This document shows positions 1-11,169 of a stretch of 64,000 bases of DNA, piece after piece. This stretch comes from Volutella citrinella. Taxonomy: Eukaryota > Ascomycota > Sordariomycetes > Hypocreales > Nectriaceae. The notes beneath the pieces were generated by a model. The model made no database searches. It was not told the origin of the DNA and saw only the letters and a program-made list of their open reading frames with translations. The stretch covers positions 5,332,001 to 5,396,000 of the forward strand of contig JAWZSP010000001.1 of NCBI GenBank assembly GCA_034401135.1, read 5' to 3'. A program made the position numbers and the translations under genes. Numbering within the stretch: the stretch's first letter is position 1; each line of letters begins with the position of its first letter.

Positions 1-2
1 CG

Positions 3-143
3 GGGGTGAGGCTTAGGAACGTAGAGACCGGCGATGCTCATCTTGCTCAGGTCAAGGAACACGCCGGCCCTACGGGTGACATTGCGGGTATCTATGGGGC
101 CGTGAGGAAAGAGGCTGGGCTTAAATTTGAGAATGATGCCTAG
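3..143 (+). CDS. 3' end of an unidentified gene, cut by the window edge
   Basis: An open frame enters from the left edge and stops with TAG at 141-143, giving 46 C-terminal residues that end in KFENDA. The peptide is charged and soluble-looking, with no membrane segment and no motif I recognise. It lies upstream of and on the same strand as the V-ATPase subunit e gene. It could be the last exon of a larger gene or a chance open frame. The frame is open from the first base, and the AT-richer sequence after the stop looks like a 3' flank. No function is assigned. Confidence 0.4.
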   Translation, partial: GVRLRNVETGDAHLAQVKEHAGPTGDIAGIYGAVRKEAGLKFENDA

Positions 144-602
144 TTTATGTCAATGCAACTTTCTCCATCCTGCTCAAATGAACTGCTCGTTATTGTGAAT
201 CCCTCCCGCGGGAGCGTTGAGTCCAAGCCTTCAACGCACCGGATGTTGCACACCATAACGTTATGGCCACCGAATACTCCGAAATTTCCGCATAGAAAAC
301 CTCAGGCTCCTGCTAACTGAAGAAACGTAAGTATTTGTTTCATGCAATCATTTCCATAGCCACCCAAACGGTAAATAGCTGCCTAGCATTTAAACTGTAG
401 CCTGAGGGGTGTGCCGCACTTACCCTACAGCCTCGACCATGACTAAGCATTGGAGGTGATGCAACCTCGCAGCAGCAACTGGCTTGGACCTCAGACAGCT
501 ACTGAACCTATTAGTCGAACCTCAGCCACCATCATCTCGCATCACAGCTCTCCTGCCGGCGGGAACAGGCTCGACCAACACATTCAATTCGGATCGCCCA
601 CC
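144..602. other. Intergenic: 3' flank and V-ATPase subunit e promoter
   Basis: About 460 bases between the partial gene and the subunit e start codon. No convincing ORF, repeat or RNA gene is seen. The stretch just before the ATG is rich in CATC/CAGC and is probably the 5' leader. Confidence 0.5.
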
Positions 603-1037
603 ATGGCCGAAGGGTGCGTCTACCATTTCCTGATGCTCCCATGATTTACCGTTGAAGCGTCCTTCTGCCTCCTTGGCGCCTCATGCCAGCTGACGCGTAG
701 TGGCCAAACGACTGACTCTATTTCGCAAACCAGATACGCCGTCTTCATCGGCCTCGTCATCGTCGCAGCCCTATGCGCTGCCTCGTGGTTCTTTGCCCCT
801 AAAGGAGAAAACCAAGTGTCAGTCTCGCCGCCTTCGCCCGCTATTTCTCGCTCCCTGGCCGGGGAGCCGGACTCCTTGGAACAGTTCGCTGACCCTGCCT
901 CCTATAGCCTTTGGCGGTCATCGCTCATTCTCTCGATTGTGAGCTGCTACCTCATGTGGGCCATCACTTTCCTCGCGCAGCTTCACCCCCTGATTTCACC
1001 GAAACGAAACGACCTGCGGTTGGAGAGCCTCGAATAA
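603..1037 (+). CDS. VMA9: V-type proton ATPase subunit e (Vma9-like)
   Basis: Small hydrophobic subunit of the V0 membrane sector of the vacuolar H+-ATPase, which acidifies the vacuole and Golgi/endosomes. Three exons are inferred: 603-613, 734-817 and 908-1037. They give 74 residues, close to the 73 of yeast Vma9. The first exon is only 11 nt (MAEG start). Intron 1 begins GTGCGT, and intron 2 begins GTCAGT and ends TATAG. Two transmembrane helices are visible: residues about 5-24 (VFIGLVIVAALCAAS) and about 35-55 (LILSIVSCYLMWAITFLAQ). Between and after them lie the conserved KGENQ and HPLISPKR signatures. The family match is strong in the last exon. The 11-nt exon is the least certain part, but it restores both the ATG and the frame. 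Confidence 0.88.
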
Positions 1038-1309
1038 CGGAGATACGAAGGAGGGCTGGGATGGGATGCAATGCGACGGAGAGAACCATGGGATACCGGT
1101 AGCTACGGAGCCGATAAACAAGAGGGATGGCGATAATATGTATCATTTGTGTTTATTGACCTGCCGACTATTATATGTTGTGCGGATGGAGTCAAATGGG
1201 AGTCAGAACCAACGCCTTTTTCTATAAACCGGCCGGAATGCGCGCTGCAAACATCACAGTGACGCTGTGAACCATTACTTCCTTGTCTAAGAGCCGTTCC
1301 ATGAACATG

Positions 1310-2247
1310 TCAGACGGCCAGGCGACCAGCCCACTCCTTGGCGTACATTAACAGCGCCCACAGGGCCTTGCCGTCTGCCGCGACGCTGCTCTCGTCCACG
1401 GAGTCAACGTCCCCGAGCCCAGCGGCGGCGAGAACGGCGCGCCCCACTATCCAGCGCGATGAAGCCCCTGCAATGACCAGCAAACAAGCTGTGTGATATC
1501 TACAGTCGAGGAGAATTCGCAGGGCTTCGACATTGTTGGCCACCACGGCCCAGCCGAGCGAGCGAGCGGCGGCAGGGACATCGTACTCCCACACCACCAT
1601 CAGGATGGGAAATAGCTTGGTGGACGAGGATACGAGGAGGGCGGTAGAGACGGAATTTGGTCGGGAATAGCGTGGGAAGATGCCCAACATGTGCAAGGGC
1701 GAGAAGGGCGACGAGGTTAGAAAGCGGATGGCGACGTGGAAGGCAGCCGTGGAGAGCGCGCAGAAGATAACTATTGCGATGGCGTCCTAGGTCAGTCCAA
1801 TGGCCTCGTTTGCTGCCTCACGAGCAGCGGGACAGAGTTGAACTTACGAAAGAAGAGGTATTGGAGGACGATGGGCTGCTGGGCAAGCCTGCCGAGGTTG
1901 CTCTCTCCGGGCACGGCGCCAGGGACGGCCTGCTTCTCGAGGCGAGCCCACGTCAGATAGACGTCGAAGAGGAGCAGCAGGACGCCGAGGCGGATGACGG
2001 ACGGGTCGAGGCGGTCGCCATCGCGCATCAGCGTGTTGTGGAGCAGGTGGCGGTAGACCTGGGGCTTGATGAGCACCAGGTCGATGAAGAGCACCACGAA
2101 GTCGTGCTCGACGTACTTGTCGCAGAAGCGGCCGCACTTGCGGCACACCGTCAGGCGGATGTTGTGCCCGCTGGCCTTGTCGCCGGCCCCCGAGTACTGC
2201 GTCCACAGCGTCTTGACGGGGTGCCGGCACTCGATGCAGATGGGCAT
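1310..2247 (-). CDS. ARV1: ARV1 lipid-homeostasis protein
   Basis: ER membrane protein needed for sterol and sphingolipid balance, and implicated in delivering GPI precursors. Two exons on the minus strand (2247-1848 and 1770-1310) join through a 77-nt intron (GTAAGT donor, CAATAG acceptor) and give 286 residues. The protein opens with MPICIECRHP. The two CxxC pairs (CIEC near residue 4, CRKC near 34) form the zinc-binding Arv1 homology domain, followed by the conserved EHDFVVLFIDLVLIKPQ and YRHLLHN blocks. Several membrane helices follow, with the typical AFHVAIRFLT and ALRILLDC segments in exon 2. The start is chosen at the Met that begins the family consensus; the frame is open further upstream but with low-complexity sequence. 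The long plus-strand ORF opposite this gene is its antisense shadow. Confidence 0.92.
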
Positions 2248-3089
2248 CGCGGCGGGGGATGCGAGCGCGGCTCGGGCTGGGTCAGGGTGCGGGCGACGAG
2301 GGCATGGAAGTGCGCATGCTCTTGGTTCGATCGATCGAGAGCCGCTCGGGGAGGTGGTGACGACGATGCGACGCGCGGGCCGTACGGGCGGAGGCGGGCT
2401 TTGACGACGGGGGTCGAATGTTGTCGAGAGCAATGTGCTTCAATTAGCTCCTGGCCGTCGTTTCGTTTCCCATGCGCTTGGTCCGACGGAGCCCCTGGTG
2501 ACGACAGCGCCGCGTTGGGTGTTGAATTGAAGCAGCCCCGGCGCCCCCCTGCCGCTGGCTTCCGTGGGGTTGGTGGGTTCAAGAGTACGTAGCCCGCAAC
2601 ATGCCGCTGCAGCACAACACGCGCCGGGTATCCGGAAGTGGCTCTCCAATTGGCTCACACACTGCAACGCATGATCATTGAGCCTTGGAAAGTACAGTAT
2701 GGCATTTTCAGCTGGTAGTATGTATATGTATATCGCTAATTCATACAAAGTGGATGCATATTGTTAGTACTAGTCGTACTTCTAGGTTGGATATAGTATC
2801 ACGGCCTTGTCCCAACACCGCCTGGCTTGATATTTGATCTAAAGAATTCACATGAATCGCCGCCTACCCCCCAAAACGCCTTGCAGTGAACGATGCAGAC
2901 ATGGAACTGGTCCATGTGTAGTCTTTCCCCAACTCTCCGCCGAGTATCCCGAGTGATTGCCCGACCTGGTTGCATTCTTGATAGCACCCATCTGTTGGCC
3001 ACAGACCCATAATGACGTCCTGGTTCGATGCTTGATGCGTCCGTAGGGATATTTATGAGGCCCTTTGACAAGTAGAGCATCACTGGAAA
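2248..3089. other. Intergenic between ARV1 start and LysM gene 3' end
   Basis: About 840 bases between two minus-strand genes, so it holds the ARV1 promoter and the 3' flank of the LysM gene. No convincing gene is seen. Short ORFs on both strands have no recognisable family and no splice-supported extensions. Confidence 0.5.
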
Positions 3090-5021
3090 TTAGTCGTCCT
3101 TGCCGCCCTTGACTCCGGTCCGTCCTCGGACAGACCCGTCACCATCGCTACGCCCACTGGTGCCGCCCATACTTATCGGCAATGCCTCTGCCAAGCTCAT
3201 TGGCATCCCCAGGGGCGGGCGTCCGTCGTCGCTGCCCGTATCCGTCAGTTCAATAAGGTCACCCGGCACCTCGAGCCCGGGGTGACCTCTGTGGCCGGAC
3301 ATGGATGGGGTGCCCGGGCCTCTGGTGAGAGCGCCTCGAAGCCATGTTTCAACAGCGGCTGCGGCTCTATCTAGGCCGCTCCCTTGCTGCATTGTTGCAG
3401 TTGTATCTCGCCCTTCGCCTGTATGGCTCTCGACTAGCTCGGCGGTTTCACCAGGCTTGAAGCCAAAACGCGCTGTCTCTGAGCCCATGATCGACATGGA
3501 CGGTAGGTTGTCGAGGTTAAGTCCTGGGACGTGTTTCTTGGTCCATGTGTTGAGATAGTCTTTGTCGGGCCCTGGTGCCCGCACATTTCGTCCCATCGAG
3601 CCCACTCCGCCGGGCCGGCGCATCCAAGTCGGCAGTCCGTCTGTGATGTCGCTTCCTCGGCCTGGACTGTTGGTCCATGTTCCTGAGAGCCGAGGTCGAT
3701 GGCCCAGTGAGCTCTGGCGGCGCGAGGACAAATCTCCAATCGACCCGGGAGGATTGCTGGAGATATCAAGGCTCTGGCGAGGTGTAGATAGACTGGAAAT
3801 GGTTCGAATGCTCTTCTTCCGACGGGGAGGAAAGTATCCCATGGCGTTTCTCGCAACACGGGCAACTTCAACTGGATTTGGGAACGAGTCAATCTTGACC
3901 CAGCGAACATGAGTCCAAGGCTTCTCTTCCGCCTCCGGATCCTTTGTTGCAGTGGCGGTACCGTTGCTCGGCCGGCTGAAAAAGTCATCTCCGGCTGGGT
4001 TTGTTCCACGCATCTCCTCCTCGGCGGCAGGCGTTGGGGCCAAGTGGTCGACACCGTGCAGGTTATGCCAAGCAGGAGGGTCGCATGGCTGACTCCTGAT
4101 CTCGCACGCATCGACGGGAAATGTCAGCCACCTCCGCGTCTGTACACTGTCTCGACTCCAGAGCCCGTTAGCTTTCCTGAACGCATCTTCTCGGCAAAGA
4201 TATCGCAAGATGAGCCCTGCGTAAGTGTCGTTGGGTTGCACTTTGTGGATGTAGACATGATACTCCTCGGTTGGCTGCTGGGGCAGCTCTGCAATGGGCT
4301 CGTCGGAATTCCGGCGTTTATGATGGCCTGTGACGTCGATTCCGCCATTGGTCTCGTCCCGGCTTTCAAGCACCCTCGCCCTCCTGGCCGCTTTCAATGC
4401 CTCGTCTCTTTCCACCCTCGAGCCAGCGGCTACGTCACCAAGGCCTGGACCCGGCGAAGGAGGAGCGGGACCCCAGGTACTGGCGTCCTTTCCGCGATTG
4501 CTGCTATTACTGGACATGCCGCGGCCCCAGGCCCCGGCTCGCGTGCTTGACTGTGACCTGTCTTTGCCAGACCAGCCTTCATCACCTGAGATGATGGAGG
4601 AGGCAAAGCCCTGAACAGACGCCCAGCTCTGCGAAATTGAATCGTTGAAGAAGTTGGTGAGATTGGCGGCGCTCGCTGCGCGCTGGGGGCCATGATTGGA
4701 CCCTGGAGCAGGCAACGGGCTCGCTGATCGGCTGCTGGAGGGCGTCAGGGATGAGAGCAAGCCGTAGCCTCGAGGCGGGGCGGGGGAAATGGCGGAATTG
4801 ATGCTCTTCCTGTTGCTACTGGCAGCCGCGGGGGTCAACCGAGAATCGCGGCCACGTTGGCCAAGTGTGTCGTCGTCATCGCCTTCATCGCCGAGTGTGC
4901 TGATGAGGCGTCGGTTGCGAGGCCGGATAGCGCTCGTCTCCGTCGAGTTGACAGCCGGTGACAGGGCTGAGGAGGATCTGGTCGCCGCCGACAGGCGCGC
5001 TGAACCACTCCGGTCGGTCAT
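3090..5021 (-). CDS. Intracellular LysM-domain protein
   Basis: Single-exon frame of 643 residues starting at ATG 5021 (MTDRSGSARL); the frame runs 13 codons further upstream but without an ATG. A single LysM-type module lies at about residues 252-305: EEYHVYIHKVQPNDTYAGLIL, then FRKANGLWS and a LTFPVDAC end, typical of LysM. Everything else is low-complexity Ser/Pro/Gly/Arg-rich and probably disordered. There is no signal peptide and no membrane helix, so this is not a secreted chitin-binding LysM effector. It resembles the intracellular LYSMD-like proteins conserved in ascomycetes, whose role is not settled. A basic stretch (about residues 410-430, PPRRKKS) might be a nuclear signal or a phosphorylated segment. 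Confidence 0.8.
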   Translation of the reverse strand: MTDRSGSARLSAATRSSSALSPAVNSTETSAIRPRNRRLISTLGDEGDDDDTLGQRGRDSRLTPAAASSNRKSINSAISPAPPRGYGLLSSLTPSSSRSASPLPAPGSNHGPQRAASAANLTNFFNDSISQSWASVQGFASSIISGDEGWSGKDRSQSSTRAGAWGRGMSSNSSNRGKDASTWGPAPPSPGPGLGDVAAGSRVERDEALKAARRARVLESRDETNGGIDVTGHHKRRNSDEPIAELPQQPTEEYHVYIHKVQPNDTYAGLILRYLCREDAFRKANGLWSRDSVQTRRWLTFPVDACEIRSQPCDPPAWHNLHGVDHLAPTPAAEEEMRGTNPAGDDFFSRPSNGTATATKDPEAEEKPWTHVRWVKIDSFPNPVEVARVARNAMGYFPPRRKKSIRTISSLSTPRQSLDISSNPPGSIGDLSSRRQSSLGHRPRLSGTWTNSPGRGSDITDGLPTWMRRPGGVGSMGRNVRAPGPDKDYLNTWTKKHVPGLNLDNLPSMSIMGSETARFGFKPGETAELVESHTGEGRDTTATMQQGSGLDRAAAAVETWLRGALTRGPGTPSMSGHRGHPGLEVPGDLIELTDTGSDDGRPPLGMPMSLAEALPISMGGTSGRSDGDGSVRGRTGVKGGKDD

Positions 5022-7241
5022 GATGGCCGCGGATTCGGCGGCAGAGGGTCGGAGGCTCACGGGCAGCTTTGCTTTGCATCAGTGGATAGTAGACTCGACC
5101 AGCGCCGCTTTCCTCATTCCACGGCTGTTCGGACACGTCGCCGTGTTGGTGGGTAAGGGGGTCGGACAACTGGACGGCGAACGGGTCGGAGCAGCAAGCA
5201 AGCAAGCTATCGGGAGGGCGCGAGGCGGGCAGGCTACGGGGTGAAAGGCGGAACGGGCGAAAGTAAAATCGATGGTGCTAGATGGCTTATCCAACTCTCG
5301 CAATTGCTCTGTTCTGTAGTCGCCGGGGGCCTGTTGGATTGCCGCAAAGCGAATGCGGGATGGATGGAGGAGTGGACGATCGTGGTTGGAACTGACACTC
5401 CGTCACTGGCGTCGTCCTGCCGGCTCCTGGCGGACGTCGGCGGGCAGGGGGGTGGGTGGGTGGGTGGTCTAGCTGAAAAGGAGCCCGTTGAGAGTTGACA
5501 GCGAGTCCTGTCGCACTTGGAGTGGTGAGTGCTCGATCGCGTTGCTGTGGTGGACGAGGTAGAGGCGGCGTCTACGCGGTCGGAGGGGTTTTGGAGCAAT
5601 TATTCCATCATCGGCGCACTATTCAAAGGCTGGGAGCAACGGTAGCCTGTGCTGTAAGGTACGTATGTGGTAGGGGTGGGATGTGGGAGAGTCGAGGTGA
5701 AGCCGCGTGGAAGTGGCCGGGCTTGGAAAGGCGCCGCCTGGAGCCTCCTCAAAGGCTCGCCCCGGGTTGGCTAGAGCCGCCTGAACCACTGGAACTCCAA
5801 GCTCACGGCCCCCCCGTGGCCCCCATGGAATAATATGGTGCCCGCCAACGGCCCCACTAGATATCTCGTGTACCCCTAGGAGCATAGTCGCACTTGCCTG
5901 AGAACATAATTACTCCGTACTACTGCTCATAGTCCTCCTACCTGCTCCGTGTCCTCGAGCTCCGGAGACTAGCGCTGAAGCCACTGTGCCAAGTAATTAG
6001 TGGCCTCCATGGTGGCTGGTGGCCACTTCGCCTGCAAGACCCTCCCCGTCTCCACAGGGACATCATGAAGTTTGAGATGTCCAAAGTGGAGATGTAATTA
6101 TAGCAACAATCAATGCACATCTGGATTTTAGACCATTACCGACTGGGAGGCGGGATGGTTGATACTACTGTACTAGAACTGCTCCACCATTGGACCAGTT
6201 GCCGGCTTGGTAGAAAGTTTGACGCTTGATGGACAGTTGCTAGGCAATGGCCACCATGCACTCGAGCATTGGCCTTCTTTTATGTTTCGGATGCCCGTAT
6301 GCATCATGCCTTGGCCCAAACATGGCTTGCTCGCAGTACCAACAAGGGATCAGACATACCACCACAACACCCACTACTGAGTCGGATCTAAAATTTCGGG
6401 TTCTCTTCAAAAAAGCCCCGGGCCATTGCGGCCCGCTGGGCTCTCTGCACAAGCGTTTGGCTAGCTCCCTAGCGCAACAATTCCATACTACCTTAGTTTC
6501 AATGACGTTGATATAAGTAACCTTGGATTGCGAGCCTGGTCTCCAAATATATGTTCCATACTGCCATGATGTAGATTGAAAACAAAAAATGACCAAGCCG
6601 CCGTGCTCGAATGGCTGCCCATATTGCAGGCATAAAACCGACACTCCATGCCGTTGTTGTTCCCCATGCAACGTGCCTACACTGTAAACGACTACCTTAG
6701 TATTCATGTGATATATTTCGTGGTACTACTTATGACGACCCGTTACCATTGCCCTAGACCGTGAGGCATGCGGAGTGCGTGATAACTCATCGAGTAGAGT
6801 AAGTATACGACTCTAGGCTGTCCTGCCCAAGCTCAAGCTGCGGATCACCACTGCAGTGTCCGTCCCGGCCAGAGGATTTCCAACCCCATCCCGCGAATCG
6901 ATGCACCCTGCTGCAATCCCCAACCATGGAATGATCAAGTGTTCTCCGTCACGCGTCCTTCCAAGGCCTCCAGGCATCACAACCGCCCAAGATACGTGGT
7001 GGCTGGCTTAGCGTGGCGTAAGGACCAGCCTTGGCGAAGAGATTGGGAGGGAACGATTGTGCTCTTCGCCCACGTGCGCTACGGGGCGTCATTCGCGTTT
7101 CTCTGCGGGTTTCATGGCTTGGTGATGGCGTCTGGAGGTGTTTTGTTGATGAGTTGCTACTCTTTGCTGTTGAGGTTCTCACATCTCTCACTTTCCTGAC
7201 AAACGGTTGTAGCTATATGTCCTGCCGCGGCGCATTCCGCA
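5022..7241. other. 2.2-kb intergenic region upstream of the LysM gene
   Basis: Holds the promoter and leader of the minus-strand LysM gene and the 3' flank of the CTF1-beta gene. Small ORFs on both strands (for example 6240-6707 minus) have no recognisable domain and no codon pattern I trust. The notable element is a G-rich tract at 5447-5467, listed separately. Confidence 0.5.
5447..5467 (+). promoter_or_regulatory. G-quadruplex-type tract upstream of the LysM gene
   Basis: A run of six G is followed by GGG blocks separated by single T residues: four G-runs of at least three with 1-nt loops. This is the pattern expected of a stable parallel quadruplex. It lies about 430 bp upstream of the LysM ATG on the non-coding strand. 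Regulatory meaning is inferred only. Confidence 0.45.
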
Positions 7242-10200
7242 TTAATTCATTGACATGTCGAGGTTGATATTGTTGACGTCACCATTGATGCCAAAGAATT
7301 GGAACCTGTTCAAGATTATAAGATTAGCTCGATATCGATACTGATCATGGACGACTCCTCTTACCAATCTTCGACGTTGAGTGCTGTGGGTACTGCTTGG
7401 CTCGGAGCTGAGCCAGTACTCCAGCTGTCGGGGCTTTGCTCCTCGGCCAATCCGGTGGCATCAATACCCGGTTGCCAGTCTGTTGGCCCGTGAAATCCAC
7501 GATGAGCAGTCTGTTGGAACATATTCGGGCCCTGTCCTGCTGGGTGAAGCGGACCAGGGGCTTGGCCTGGCATTTCAGGCTGTAGGCCCGTCGGTGCCAT
7601 CGTTGCCGCAGCTGCATGGTCAAGCCCTGCGTGTGTCTGAATCGGCGACAAGTTGGGGAACGCAGGCATAGCTGCGCTGTCAGGGAATAGCTGATCGGGT
7701 TGGAAATTCTCCCACTGTGACAGGTTGGGTGAGGCTCTAGTGACGAGATACAGGTCTGGAGGGGTTGGTGGTACTGAGAAGGACGGGTTGAAGGGTGTAG
7801 CTGGTCGCGTGTGTGGCCGAGAGTTGGTCCCTCCCATGAATGTATCCTGACGTGCGTTGGGCGAGGCCACTGGTGGCGGCTGCATTGTAACTTGCTCGAG
7901 TTTCGTTCCGGCGTTTGGAGTCTGAGGCCGCGACCGTTCGTACGACTCCTGCGGTTGTGGAGTGCTAGTCCCAAAATCGATGGCCATGTCGTCGTATTTG
8001 CGCTTGACCATTTCCATCCCACGGTTGTGTTGTTCGAGCTGAGAAAGGCTCTCTCGCATCCTTTTATGCCTCTTGCCCTCGGCTCTTGCTAATCTCTCCG
8101 AGAGCTCTTTGTTTCCGATGATGGACTCGAAGAGGGCATACACCATCTTGCCTACAAGCCATACCTTGGAAATTTCCTTCATTGCCTGCATGCAACTTCG
8201 TAACCTGTCCTGTGTAACCTGTTGGATCGAGGGCACGGGCGATCGCATCTGGTAGACGTGCATGATGAGCGCGGAGAACAAACTGTACACGACGAAGGCA
8301 GGGCAATATCGGAGTTGATCGTGAGCTGACAGGCTCTCCACTATGGAGGTGATCATGGCAGCTGCTTGGAAGGCGATGTTGCGGGAGGGATATGGCGATT
8401 GCTCAGCAAAACGGGCAGCACCGCCCGGTGGCATATGAGCGCGATGCAATAGGCACAAGGTGGTATAATAGTTGGAGTGGAGGAGCGCGGACCAGAAGTG
8501 ATGCCTAGGCATCTCCCAGTAGACCAGTTTCGGGCAATTTTGCAGCCAGTCGGCCAGAGCCATGTCGCTGTGTGTGAGGTCGATGGCGTTGCGTTGGCGG
8601 CCCTTGGATGCCACTGAGTACTGCTGCGACAGGACAAGCCCCATGATCTCGCACAGCTTGACGTATTGGAGGAAAAACTGCACATGAATGGGATCTGGAG
8701 GGTAGTCGCTGGGGGAATCTTGTCCATCCTCAATGAAGTCTTCCTCCGTCAGCATCTCCACATCGGAATCGTCAAGGTTGACGTTGACAGGCCGCCCCAA
8801 GGCTACCGCGACAGATCGGTCCCGAGTGAACAAGGTCCACCAAATGCGCTTCCACAGCCTCTTGTCGGCACGGCTTAGCTGCGACTGCTCGACGGATCGA
8901 TGCATGCCGGATCCTTGTGCCACGACAGTGGCGACTCTGGTCCAGTAAAAGACGTTCTTGGTGACGTCCTCCGGCCCTTCCCAGTACCATCCCATGAGCA
9001 GCAGCGACTGAACAATCGTAACGCGATCATCTTCGTAGTTGGCATCGTAGAGGGCCTTGGCTCGTTTATAGAAGGTCAAGGCAGCTGGAGTGGTGGATCC
9101 ATTGGCGTCCATGAGCTGAGTGTTGTTGCACGCACGGGTTCCCGCGAGGAGGATAGACTGGAGCAGCAGCAGTGATGGCGGGTTCTTTGGATCCCGGTAT
9201 GATTGCATGAAACGAGTTCGGTTGATGACGGGCATGATGGGATGGACCCAGGCAAAGTATGCCTCGATGAGTTCGTCGCACAGTGATCGTGGGGGGAGTA
9301 GAAAGGCACCCCGTTGGTGTAGAATGTCAATCTCAATGTTGTCGAGCTCGGTGAGTCGCGCTTGAACCCCGCGATCATTCTCGGGCAGAGGATAATGGAC
9401 GACATCGGTAGAGCCTTGGTGGTCGTGGACGAGCAGGGTCAGGTTGGATGATTCGCCAAGATAGGCGACGCGGCCAGCTTCGGTAATGGGAGCGCGGGTG
9501 AACTTGGGCTTCATGACCATATTGACAAAGGCATCACTGTCCATATCATCCTTCCTGGCCTGCGCATTTGCAAGTGAGGCGGAAGGGGTGGTGCCGTTGT
9601 TGGCATGGAAAACAGATGAAGGATGTTGAGGGAGAGCGGCGGCGATGGCGGCCGTTGGCCGTGGCACGGGTTCGTCGACGACATCACCACGGTCACTATA
9701 TAGCAAAGGGGCCTCGAGGTTAGCCCGAGGCTGTATCCGAGGGCAAGTAGGCCACTGGCAAACACTCACCTGTCAGAATCCTTTCCAGTCTGGGTACTGC
9801 TACCTTGCTTCTTGCGTTTCGGTGTTGGTATCCGACACTCGATCTGAAAGGCGACGCAGTTGGTGCAAGGGACACCAAGGCTGGCTGCGTCGCAACGGAC
9901 CTATAGATGAAGGGCGTCAGTGAGCGGCGCAGAAGTTGAGGGGGAGGACGACTCGAAATACCTTTCGCGCATGGCAGGTCTAAGGCGATGTGGTCAGCAC
10001 TCAACAGTCCAGAAGCGGGGGAACAAGGGCGCGCGTGTGGGTGAGAAGAAGCAAAGGGTGGATATCGTGAAGCGTGGACCTCGGCTCATGGCCATGATGG
10101 TGGCGGGGCGAGCAATGAGGAGCACCAGTAGATTGATTATAAAGAAGGAGCTGCATACCTCACAAGCACGCGACGCTCGCTGTCTGTAAAGGACCAAAAT

Positions 10201-10440
10201 ACCACCAGTCAGCCCGGAAACGAAACGAGGGGTTGGGGAGGGGAAGGGCAGTTGGGGCATCGTGACGTACCTCCTGAAGCTCATCTGGGCGGCGGCCGAG
10301 GTTGAGGTTGAGCTGCCAGGCACAGCTGGGGAGGGCTGCTGGGGCTGCTGGGATTGGGGTTGCGTCTGAGGTTGCGCTTGCATTTTGGCGTTTGGCTGCG
10401 CCTGCGACGGCCCGTCCCCGGACGACATATCCACGTCCAT
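7242..10440 (-). CDS. CTF1-beta / FarB-like Zn2Cys6 transcription factor
   Basis: Likely nuclear regulator of fatty-acid and cutin utilisation genes. Six exons are inferred: 10440-10271, 10183-10159, 9979-9962, 9900-9770, 9695-7365 and 7305-7242, giving 912 residues. The Zn2Cys6 cluster (RACETCHARKVRCDAA, then PCTNC and IEC) is assembled across exons 2-4; a basic PKRKK linker follows. The large exon holds the fungal-specific transcription factor domain (YFAWVHPIMPVINR, LLLMGWYWEGPED, WKRIWWTLFTRDRSVAVALGRP), typical of the cutinase transcription factor 1 group. The N-terminus is Gln/Pro-rich. The last exon (NVEDW joined to FQFFGINGD) is supported by a 59-nt intron with GTAAGA and GAACAG. An ATG 174 nt upstream is in frame, but 10440 starts the acidic MDVDMSSGD motif. 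The choice of beta over alpha paralogue rests on remembered resemblance of the zinc cluster. Confidence 0.87.
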
Positions 10441-11154
10441 GTGCCTGACGGGAGCGGCGGCGTTGGGGAAGGAAAAATGAGGAGAGGGAGAGAGAGTCGA
10501 GATACGGTTTCGACGGACGAGTCCAGGTAGCGAGAGCGGGTGCGAGGTGGGCGGCGTCGACGGAGGCACCGGCGAGCGTGGACCCAGTGCCTTATGGAGA
10601 AATTGATCGATCAAGGACGGTACCTTGGCGCGACAGATAGTGGGCCGCCACTCTTATTAGTACCTCCGTAGAAGGGCCAGTGGTATAAGCGCCCCAGAAA
10701 CAGGAACAACAAGCTACTACCAGCTAGGCAGTAAGTAGGCAAGAGGCCGAAACGATTACGCTCCAGCAAGTGAAATGAACGATGGGAATGACAATCCTCG
10801 TGTCGCCAGTCAGACAAGTTGTATATACGGACGGAAGTAGGTTGACACCGGCGACCTCCCATGTGGCTGGCTTCGCCTCGTACGTTTACGCAACAAGGGG
10901 TAGCAGACGCAGGACCAAAGGCAGTAGGTGGCGAGGGGAGACAAGAAACGAGGAAGAGACCGTCGACGAAGACGATAATCAGCTTGGAAAATAGCAAATT
11001 ATTAAAAGCCCTGTCATCAGCAAGAGGCGTGTCGAGGGTGTGTGGGCATGCGGGTGTGAGAAGAGGGAGATGGGGGATGTGGGTGTCATTAATTATGGGG
11101 GAGTGTGTCAGTGTGAGAGCGCAGGCAGGCAGTAGAAATAATACTACCAGGCGC

Positions 11155-11169
11155 GGGGGGGGGGGGGGG
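11155..11169 (+). repeat. G15 homopolymer
   Basis: Fifteen consecutive G residues in the gap upstream of CTF1-beta. The exact length may be affected by polymerase slippage during sequencing. Confidence 0.85.

Noticed and set aside
1774..2592. 272-codon plus-strand ORF
   Set aside because: Antisense to ARV1; low-complexity Glu/Val/Arg composition is that of a shadow frame.
3434..4550. Long ORFs on both strands in other frames of the LysM gene
   Set aside because: Shadows of the LysM frame, which has the domain and continuous coding.
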